Part shown: positions 54,898-61,549 of the stretch, piece by piece
Layout: the number at the start of each line of letters is the position of its first letter
How positions within the stretch are numbered: position 1 is the first letter of the stretch
Source of the DNA: Flammeovirgaceae bacterium 311
GTDB taxonomy: Bacteria > Bacteroidota > Bacteroidia > Cytophagales > Cyclobacteriaceae
DNA: 64,000 nt
Assembly: GCA_000597885.1 (NCBI GenBank)
Contig: CP004371.1
Location: forward strand, 5,906,001-5,970,000
Direction of reading: 5' to 3'
Notes under the pieces: model-generated
Databases searched by the model: none
Told to the model about the DNA's origin: nothing
What the model saw: only the letters and a program-made list of their open reading frames with translations
Translations under genes and position numbers: made by a program

Positions 54898-56190
54898 ATG
54901 CGAAACCTACTGTTAATCCCCTTCCTGTTGCTGGCCCTGCTGGCAGGTGGTCAAACAAAATCCATCAAAAAGTCACCACCCCTTACAGAGACTTCTCCTG
55001 CCAAAGTGGGCATGTCGGCCGAGCGGCTTGCCAGGATAGATGCGATGCTGGAGCAGGCAGTTGCAGAAGGAAATATTCCTGGGGCGGTTGCCCTGGTAGC
55101 ACGCAATGGCAAGATTGTTTATCACAAGGCATTTGGCATGGCCGATCAAGAGAGTAATCGGCCACTGAAGCGGGATGATATTTTCCGGATAGCCTCCCAA
55201 ACCAAAGCCATTACCTCTACGGCAGTTATGATGCTGTGGGAGGAAGGAAAATTCCGGCTCGATGATCCTGTTTCCAAATATATTCCTGAATTCAAAAATC
55301 CGCAGGTGCTGCAGTCTTTTCGTTACAGCGATACCACCTACACCACCAAAGCAGCTGATAAGGAAATTACCATACGCCACCTGCTTACCCATACTTCAGG
55401 ACTGGGCTATGGTATGATCGATGGTGATGAACGTATGAAGATGATTTACCAGAAAGCAGGCGTTACCGATCTGTTTACCACCGAACCCATCAGCATAGAG
55501 GAATCGGTTAAAAAACTGGCCCGGCTGCCGCTGCACCACAATCCCGGGGAGAAGTTTACCTACAGCGAGGGGATAGATGTGTTGGGATACCTGATAGAGG
55601 TGGTAGCAGGAATTCCATTTGATGAATTCCTCCGTACAAGACTCTTCGAGCCCCTGGGCATGCACGACACCTGGTTTTACCTGCCGCAGGAAAAAGCAAA
55701 CCGCCTGGTTGCTGTTCAGCACCAGCGCGAAGGGAAATGGCAGCCTTATACCGCCACCTTTTATGATACCGATTACCCCATCAAAGGAGCCAGGAAATTC
55801 TTTTCAGGGGGTGCAGGTTTATCCAGTACTGCAAAAGACTATGCCACTTTCCTGCAAATGTACCTCAATGGGGGGGAGCTTAACGGAGTGCGTATCCTTA
55901 GCCATACCACCGTAGAAACCATTATGGGCAACCAGATCGGTAATATCTGGGGAGAAGAGGGAGATTCTTACCATGGCCTTGCCTTTAGTGTTTTAACCCA
56001 GTACGGACAGGATAAAGGCGGTAATGGCAGCACCGGTACCTTTAGCTGGGGCGGTTATTTCAATACCCAGTACTTTGCCGATCCGGAAGAAAACATCATA
56101 GGCATTCTGATGAAGCAAACACAGGGGCCTGTAAAAGATGATACAGCCTGGAAGTTTAAGGTGCTGGTAGGCCAGGCAGTGGATGATTAA
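54898..56190 (+). CDS. Serine hydrolase, class C beta-lactamase family (DD-peptidase/esterase-like)
   Basis: 430 residues from ATG 54898 (MRNLLLIPFLLLALLAGG, signal peptide); a TTG at 54841 extends the frame but puts a non-signal stretch in front. Seen: Ser-x-x-Lys in RIASQTKAITS, Tyr-Ser-Glu in FTYSEGIDVLG, and GGAGLSSTAKDYATFLQMYL. Known: this group contains esterases, D-aminopeptidases and carboxypeptidase-like enzymes; real beta-lactamase activity is uncommon. It stands alone. The substrate cannot be given from sequence. Confidence 0.9.
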   Translation: MRNLLLIPFLLLALLAGGQTKSIKKSPPLTETSPAKVGMSAERLARIDAMLEQAVAEGNIPGAVALVARNGKIVYHKAFGMADQESNRPLKRDDIFRIASQTKAITSTAVMMLWEEGKFRLDDPVSKYIPEFKNPQVLQSFRYSDTTYTTKAADKEITIRHLLTHTSGLGYGMIDGDERMKMIYQKAGVTDLFTTEPISIEESVKKLARLPLHHNPGEKFTYSEGIDVLGYLIEVVAGIPFDEFLRTRLFEPLGMHDTWFYLPQEKANRLVAVQHQREGKWQPYTATFYDTDYPIKGARKFFSGGAGLSSTAKDYATFLQMYLNGGELNGVRILSHTTVETIMGNQIGNIWGEEGDSYHGLAFSVLTQYGQDKGGNGSTGTFSWGGYFNTQYFADPEENIIGILMKQTQGPVKDDTAWKFKVLVGQAVDD

Positions 56191-56811
56191 TCTGCAGCCT
56201 GAATTTCCTAAGGAGAATTTACACAGCGCAGTAAGAGCATAAATAACCTGCAGAGTACCCTTGAAAAAGCCAGCTCCAAATCAGGCAGGGGGAGTATCCT
56301 GAAAAATCAATGTTGCTGCAGTTCCTGGTTCCTTATCCGGGGAGTAGGCATTTTACTGGGGTGCCAGGGTAGGAAGAGTAGTGTGCTGAAGTTCCCTGCT
56401 GTTTGTGCGTGAGTTACCTCCTGATGGCCCGCATGGGCAAGAGGCAGGATATTCTGGTATCCAAATCACCCCTGCAGTACCTGGTAGGATAAGTAGTTGA
56501 TTTTTAGCCTGTTGCAATTAGTTTACATATATTATTTCAACAACGATCAAAGCATTTCGGGTATTAAGGCTTTTCATTTTGCCCTGTTTGGCTGCAGTGC
56601 AAACATATTTCCAGCTTACTGTGGAAGAGGCTATAGGCTGAAACTACCCTGCTTCTTAAAAACCATGCAGGATCATTCCTGTTATACAGATACCTCCAAA
56701 ACAAGGGTAAATGATGCGCTTGTTTGACTAAGCATTTTATGTAAAGAAGGAGGTATAGAAAATGTATCTATCAACTGAATAACAATTTTTTTAACCCAAA
56801 CGCTAATTTTT
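56191..56811. other. Intergenic region without a supported gene
   Basis: 620 bp between the serine hydrolase and the low-complexity protein. Short open stretches occur (for example MARMGKRQDILVSKSPLQYL at about 56424-56490) but none shows a family signature; a 76-codon frame at 56497-56727 looks like random coding. Nothing else recognised. Confidence 0.4.
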
Positions 56812-58182
56812 ATGCGAAACGATAGAGATTATCAGAACAGAAGCAGGAGTGAATATGACCGGGACAGGGATAATGATTATTCCGGTTACGGCTCCAGATC
56901 TGGCAACAGCTCCAGACCCGATTATGACTCTGGCCGTTACGACAGCGACAGAAGCAACCGCTTTGGCGGTGGTATGGAGGACCGGGGCAGGGATAGCGAT
57001 CGATACGATAGCTACGGTGACCGCAACTATTCCGGCTATAGCTCCGGCAGAATGGGCGGTGGTAATGACCAGGGCGGTGGTTATGGCAGATCGGATAGAA
57101 ACCGCAGCTTTGGCGGAGACTACGACCGTTCCGGAAGATTTGACTCTGACCGCAGCCGCGGAAGCAGTAGCGGCTCGGGGATGAGCAGCTATGGCGGCGG
57201 CTATGGGGGCAGCTACGGAAATATGGGAGGTGGCTACGAAGGCTCCCGTTCTTATGGCGAATCTGGCAGAGGCAGTGGCTATGACAGATCGGACAGAAAC
57301 CGCAGCTTTGGCGGAGGCTATGACCGTGACAGAGATTTTAGCAGCGGCGGCATTTCTAATATGGGTGGCGACTACGATCGCGACAGAAACCGCAGCTCTG
57401 TGAGCACCGGCAACTATGCTGATACCTCCGACCGCAATCGTGAGTACCTGGGTCAATATAACAACCAGGGTGGCAGCAGATATGACCGCGGCTCTTCCTA
57501 TGGAAGTAGTTCCAACTACGGTGGCAGTGGTTCCACCTCCGGTGGCAGTGGTTCCAGCTATGGTGGTGGAGGTTCTTCTGACAGAGGTGGTTCTTCTTAT
57601 GGAAGTGGCGGATCTTCATGGGATAGAGGCTCCAGCTATGGCGGCGGCTCCAACTATGGTAGAGGCTCCACTTATGGTGGAGGTGGAGGTTCCAGCTATG
57701 GTAGTCGTTCAAGCCAGGGTGGCGGTAGCTCAGAGCGTGACGATTCTACCTATAGTAGTGGTACCCCAAACTATGGTAACTTTAACCGTGGGAACGGCCA
57801 TGGCAGCCGTGAAGAAAGGCCCTACAGTGTTAACTCAGGCTCCAGCCAGTGGGGTGGCCGCTATGCTGGCAATCAGGATTCTGACCGCAACCGTGGCAGC
57901 CATTATGGTTCTTCCGGTTATAACCAGGATTGGGATAGGGACAGAAATCAGGGATACGGACAGCGCAGCAGTGGTTCCAGCCACCATTATACCAATACCG
58001 GTAACCGCGAGTACGACCGCGGCAATTATGGTGCTGCCAGCTATGTTCACAACCGGGACCACGATAATGACCGGAACTACAACAATGACCGGGACCGGGA
58101 CGATGACCGGGACAGGGGCTTGCTGGAAAAAGCAACTGAACGTGTACGCTCCTGGTTTGGCGGCGATGAAAATGACCGCTAA
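56812..58182 (+). CDS. Gly/Ser/Tyr/Arg/Asp low-complexity protein with C-terminal SWFG motif
   Basis: 456 residues, nearly all intrinsically disordered: alternating Arg-Asp, Ser-Tyr-Gly and Gly-Gly blocks (SYGGGYGGSYGNMGGGYEGS; DNDRNYNNDRDRDDDRDRG). A unit SDRNRSFGG[D/G]YDR is repeated at about 97 and 168. The only ordered part is the end: LLEKATERVRSWFGGDENDR, matching the SWFGD motif found on Bacteroidota stress-type proteins. No signal peptide, so cytoplasmic. Composition resembles eukaryotic FUS/RGG proteins, which condense with RNA. Function unknown; the disordered body suggests desiccation or stress protection, or condensate formation (inference). Followed by a good terminator. Confidence 0.8.
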   Translation: MRNDRDYQNRSRSEYDRDRDNDYSGYGSRSGNSSRPDYDSGRYDSDRSNRFGGGMEDRGRDSDRYDSYGDRNYSGYSSGRMGGGNDQGGGYGRSDRNRSFGGDYDRSGRFDSDRSRGSSSGSGMSSYGGGYGGSYGNMGGGYEGSRSYGESGRGSGYDRSDRNRSFGGGYDRDRDFSSGGISNMGGDYDRDRNRSSVSTGNYADTSDRNREYLGQYNNQGGSRYDRGSSYGSSSNYGGSGSTSGGSGSSYGGGGSSDRGGSSYGSGGSSWDRGSSYGGGSNYGRGSTYGGGGGSSYGSRSSQGGGSSERDDSTYSSGTPNYGNFNRGNGHGSREERPYSVNSGSSQWGGRYAGNQDSDRNRGSHYGSSGYNQDWDRDRNQGYGQRSSGSSHHYTNTGNREYDRGNYGAASYVHNRDHDNDRNYNNDRDRDDDRDRGLLEKATERVRSWFGGDENDR

Positions 58183-58232
58183 CAGTTTCCTGCAATATGC
58201 AGCAATCCTGTGATACTGGGATTAATAAAAGT

Positions 58233-58270
58233 AAAAGCAGCCCCGGAATTGATTCCAGGGCTGCTTTTTT
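58233..58270 (+). terminator. Terminator after the low-complexity protein
   Basis: Stem AAAAGCAGCCC / GGGCTGCTTTT, with an inner GGAAT/ATTCC pair, followed by T6. Confidence 0.85.
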
Positions 58271-58486
58271 GCATATGATGAGTGCGTGAGGATTGAAGCT
58301 TCCAGCAGCTATCGATTGCTGTAAAATCATTACAGAAAAATTAAGCAGCATGAGGAAAACTAATAGGCGGTTTTTTCTATCCGGATAGAAGTAGTCTGGA
58401 ATGACTGGTGTGGGAGGGGGAGCGTAGCAGGAAATGCAGGCTTTAAAAAAGTACAGCCGGGAGGCTGGGAGAAAGAGGGGGTGGAA

Positions 58487-58522
58487 AAAAACTGCCCCGG
58501 ATATCCATCCGGGGCAGTTTTT
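58487..58522 (-). terminator. Terminator of the 99-aa hydrophilic protein
   Basis: 14-bp perfect stem AAAAACTGCCCCGG / CCGGGGCAGTTTTT. Serves the minus-strand gene that ends at 58584. Confidence 0.8.
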
Positions 58523-58583
58523 AAATTAAAAGTGCATACCCTTTTCAGGGATACTTAGTTGTTTAATCTGGCAGCGTTCTAGC

Positions 58584-58883
58584 TTAGGAATTTTCCTTTT
58601 GCTTATTGCTGCTCTCCTGGTCCTGTTGCTGATCACGCTTGCCAAAGCGATCTGCCACCTCTTTAGCACTGTTTAAGGGAGTGGTTTGCTGGCTCCGGCC
58701 GCTCATTTCATTTTTCTGATTTTCCAGGTCTATGTCGATGTTCCTGCCTTTCCGGTCGTTATCAGAATCCGGGTTTCCGGAAGCTTCCTTGGTGCGGGTG
58801 GCAGGGTTGATATCAGGCCTGTTGCGGTCTGCAGGATAAGTGTTATTGTCTTTGTCTCTGCTATAATTATTATCGTTATTCAT
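58584..58883 (-). CDS. Small hydrophilin-like protein (99 aa)
   Basis: Highly charged, low-complexity protein: MNNDNNYSRDKDNNTYPADR at the N-terminus, then SDNDRKGRNIDIDLENQKNE, ending RDQQQDQESSNKQKENS. No Cys or Trp, no membrane segment or signal peptide. I use ATG 58883; ATG 58907 would add eight residues. Composition is that of hydrophilins linked with desiccation or osmotic stress, but no family is recognised. It lies close to the SWFG low-complexity protein, which may point to a shared stress role (inference). Confidence 0.6.
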   Translation of the reverse strand: MNNDNNYSRDKDNNTYPADRNRPDINPATRTKEASGNPDSDNDRKGRNIDIDLENQKNEMSGRSQQTTPLNSAKEVADRFGKRDQQQDQESSNKQKENS

Positions 58884-59116
58884 ATTTATTTCATTTAAAT
58901 GATACATACAATTATTAACCTAGTTTACGCACCATTTCTGGAGTGGTTGTATCAGGATAGGCGCTGCAGGTTTGCAGGGGTAAAGGTCTCTTACATGGCC
59001 CTATGCGATACTTTCACCAGGCTGTAGTTTATTCAGTGATCATTTAGTTGCTACTCCTGAAATTTTATTAAGTTCACTATCATTAGCGCCAGGGAACAAT
59101 CGCTACACCAAACACC

Positions 59117-60259
59117 ATGCAAGCCAGATCGACGTACCAGGCAGCGCAGTTGGTCGCTGTGAAAATAGAAGAGCATTTTATGCGCCAGCACTCCCAGGCA
59201 CAGCAGCTGGGGGAGCAGATCCTGGCACCCCAGCCCTCGGCAGCTATTATTCAGCAGCTGCTGGATGTTAGTTTCTGGGCCAGCCTGCGGCGGGAGGAGG
59301 GACATTCCCCCACAATTTCGCTTGCATACCTCGCTCCCGAACAGGCAGAACATCCCATGCTGTTGCAGCAGCGCTTACCCTTTACTTCCTATGTGCTCAT
59401 CAAATTATCGCCCGGTGTGGAACGCGCCGGTATTCATTTGGGAGTGTGGCAGGATAATGGTCAGCTTTACATCTGGGGCACTACCCGTACCATTCCCAGC
59501 CTGTGCTTTGTGCTGGATGTATCAGAGCCAGGTTTGCTGGTGATCAAACACCGGCGCCTGGATGGTTTCGGCAAATTTAAGAATGTTGCCATTCTGCAGG
59601 GCGATCAAATAAAGATCATAGATGAGGAGGTGAGCCGCATACCCGATTGTCCGGGCCTGCTTAGCGAGCTGCTGGGAAGCCGCAGTTCCACCTACTGGTA
59701 TGATTCGCTCAATGTGCTGGTGCAGCTGGCTGTTTCCATGCGGGCTCATGGACGCGGAGGCATTCTGCTAATTGTTCCTCACGGATCAGAGCAGTGGCGG
59801 GAGTCCATCGTGCATCCTATTTCCTATGCACTCCACCCCCACTTTTCAGGTCTTGCTGCACTGGTGGAACAATCAGGAAGCGAACGGGAGCAGCCCGGCT
59901 GGCAGAGTAGTTTCAGGCGCGAAGTTGACAGTATCGGCGGGCTAACAGCCATTGATGGTGCCACGATCATGAGCGACAGATATCACCTGCTTGCTTTTGG
60001 CACTAAGATCATGCGGGGGAATGGCCGGGAAAGTATAGAAAGGCTCTACAGCACCGAACCCATTATAGGTGTACAGCCAAGCTATGAGCATCCTTCTAAA
60101 AGCGGAGGAACGCGCCACCTCTCTGCCGCCCAGTTTGTGCACGACCAGCAGGATAGCATGGCCCTGGTAGCTTCCCAGGATGGCCGCTTTACCATTTTTT
60201 CCTGGTCGCCCTGCGAAGGGATCGTGCAGGCACACCGGATCGATAGTTTGTTGTTGTAA
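59117..60259 (+). CDS. DisA_N/DAC-like nucleotidyltransferase-domain protein (DACNV-type)
   Basis: 380 residues, soluble. The C-terminal ~130 residues carry the two motifs of diadenylate cyclase domains: Asp-Gly-Ala in LTAIDGATIMSDRYHLLAFG and an RHR-like segment in SGGTRHLSAAQFVHDQQDSM followed by VASQDGRFTIFSW, as in the DisA pattern DGA ... GTRH ... SEExGxIS. The third residue of RHR is Leu here. The N-terminal ~250 residues are a mixed alpha/beta part. Known: DAC domains make c-di-AMP; NCBI names such Bacteroidota proteins as DACNV-containing putative sensors. Activity is uncertain. It has its own terminator. Confidence 0.7.
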   Translation: MQARSTYQAAQLVAVKIEEHFMRQHSQAQQLGEQILAPQPSAAIIQQLLDVSFWASLRREEGHSPTISLAYLAPEQAEHPMLLQQRLPFTSYVLIKLSPGVERAGIHLGVWQDNGQLYIWGTTRTIPSLCFVLDVSEPGLLVIKHRRLDGFGKFKNVAILQGDQIKIIDEEVSRIPDCPGLLSELLGSRSSTYWYDSLNVLVQLAVSMRAHGRGGILLIVPHGSEQWRESIVHPISYALHPHFSGLAALVEQSGSEREQPGWQSSFRREVDSIGGLTAIDGATIMSDRYHLLAFGTKIMRGNGRESIERLYSTEPIIGVQPSYEHPSKSGGTRHLSAAQFVHDQQDSMALVASQDGRFTIFSWSPCEGIVQAHRIDSLLL

Positions 60260-60297
60260 TGATAATCTAAAACAATTTGTAAGTAGTAGGCCCATAA

Positions 60298-60327
60298 AAA
60301 ACGGCACCAGGATAAAGGTGCCGTTTT
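60298..60327 (+). terminator. Terminator after the DAC-like gene
   Basis: 11-bp perfect stem AAAACGGCACC / GGTGCCGTTTT with an 8-nt loop; likely active on both strands between convergent genes. Confidence 0.8.
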
Positions 60328-60423
60328 AGTATACATATAAAATATAATGTAATCTTCAGTTATTAGCCTTCCACCAGCAGGGATACAGGATCCCTGAAAC
60401 ACTGGATGGTGGGAGCGGAATGA

Positions 60424-61149
60424 TTATCGGATTCCTGGACCGGCTGTCTCACTGGTTTGGATGATGCCATCAACCACATGAAGCACTCCGTTTGAAGCTT
60501 CAACATCAGATTTTAGTATCTGTGCACCACCCACAAAAAATTGGGTACCGTTCATTTCCACAGTTACCGGGATGTCTTCCTCATCACCTCTGTCAATAAA
60601 GCTGTTGGCGTTAAGCTGTGTAGATGCTACCTCCTGGGGTACAATATGCATATTCAGAAAACTGGTCAGCTCTGTTCTGTTTTCAGGAGCTACTAATTCA
60701 GCCAGGCGACCCTCCGGCATTTGATTGAACGCCGCATTTACCGGGGCAAATACTGTTACAGGATCGGCCATTTTAAAGGAAGGGGCTAAACCTGAAAGTT
60801 CTACCAGCTGCACAAAGGTCGACAGGTTAGGATCCATCTTGGCCAATGCCAGCAGATCATACTGCTCGGTATCCTCCACCTGATCAAACATATCATCATA
60901 ATCAACAGATCTGTTAGCCATGTTCTGCGTAGATGGAACCATCAAAGTGGTATCTGCTACCACATCAGTATCTGTAACCACTACCACCGAACCATCTGGT
61001 GTTGTACCGGTAGCCACTTCTGTTTCCGTTACTACTACTTCTGTTGCCTCCAGGCCTGTGTTATCGCTTACTTCATTTGTGCTGGAGCAGCCAAACATAG
61101 TTGCTGCAAGAACCGCACATGCTGTTAAGTTTAAATATCTCTTTTTCAT
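60424..61149 (-). CDS. Fasciclin-domain lipoprotein with Thr/Val-rich linker
   Basis: 241 residues. Lipobox ATMFGC near residue 16-21. Residues ~25-80 are a low-complexity Thr/Val/Glu/Asp linker (VVVTETEVATGTTPDGSVVV). One FAS1 domain at about 95-235: LSTFVQLVELSGLAPSFKM, PVTVFAPVNAAFNQMPEG, NGVLHVVDGIIQ. It resembles the lipoprotein at 45.5 kb but is not a close copy. Role in adhesion or envelope stress is inferred from the family. Confidence 0.92.
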   Translation of the reverse strand: MKKRYLNLTACAVLAATMFGCSSTNEVSDNTGLEATEVVVTETEVATGTTPDGSVVVVTDTDVVADTTLMVPSTQNMANRSVDYDDMFDQVEDTEQYDLLALAKMDPNLSTFVQLVELSGLAPSFKMADPVTVFAPVNAAFNQMPEGRLAELVAPENRTELTSFLNMHIVPQEVASTQLNANSFIDRGDEEDIPVTVEMNGTQFFVGGAQILKSDVEASNGVLHVVDGIIQTSETAGPGIR

Positions 61150-61549
61150 AATGTTTTAGTTTTAATTTCAAAATAAAAGAACATGTCTCCTTATTATTTT
61201 AGCGTAAAACAGCGAAAAATGTTGGGTAAATCTATATTTTGATGATTAAGTATACTTTCAGGGAGAGTTCATTTACAGCTTAATTCTACTAATTTTGCTT
61301 TTTCAAAGTATATAAAAAGCTATGTTTAAACAGCAATACTACCAGTTTAAGGTGTTATTGCAGGATATTGATTTAAGGCATGGATGTTATAAGTTTTACA
61401 TCAGAATTCAGCCTGGTTTGAAAGATTTGGCGGATACTAACACCAGTTGCAAGTAGATTGGTATTATTTGTTATATTGTGAGCTGAAATAACACGATTGG
61501 AGATTGTCAGCTCAGAAAGCAGGTGTTATACAATAACAGATCAACACTG
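61150..61549. other. AT-rich upstream region, with a possible 44-codon ORF
   Basis: A short plus-strand frame at 61322-61456 reads MFKQQYYQFKVLLQDIDLRH..., with no family signature; coding is doubtful. No terminator or palindrome stands out. The region probably carries the promoter of the fasciclin gene (minus) and the large secreted protein (plus). Confidence 0.35.

Noticed and set aside
56803-57456. Minus-strand 217-codon frame rich in Ala/Val/Ile
   Set aside because: It is the antisense of the repetitive Gly/Ser/Arg/Asp gene; the simple codon pattern produces long open frames. No start context or family motif.
57416-58213. Plus-strand 265-codon frame overlapping the low-complexity gene
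   Set aside because: Shifted-frame shadow of the same repeats, composed mainly of Ala/Val/Thr/Met; the frame ending in SWFGGDENDR has the recognised motif.
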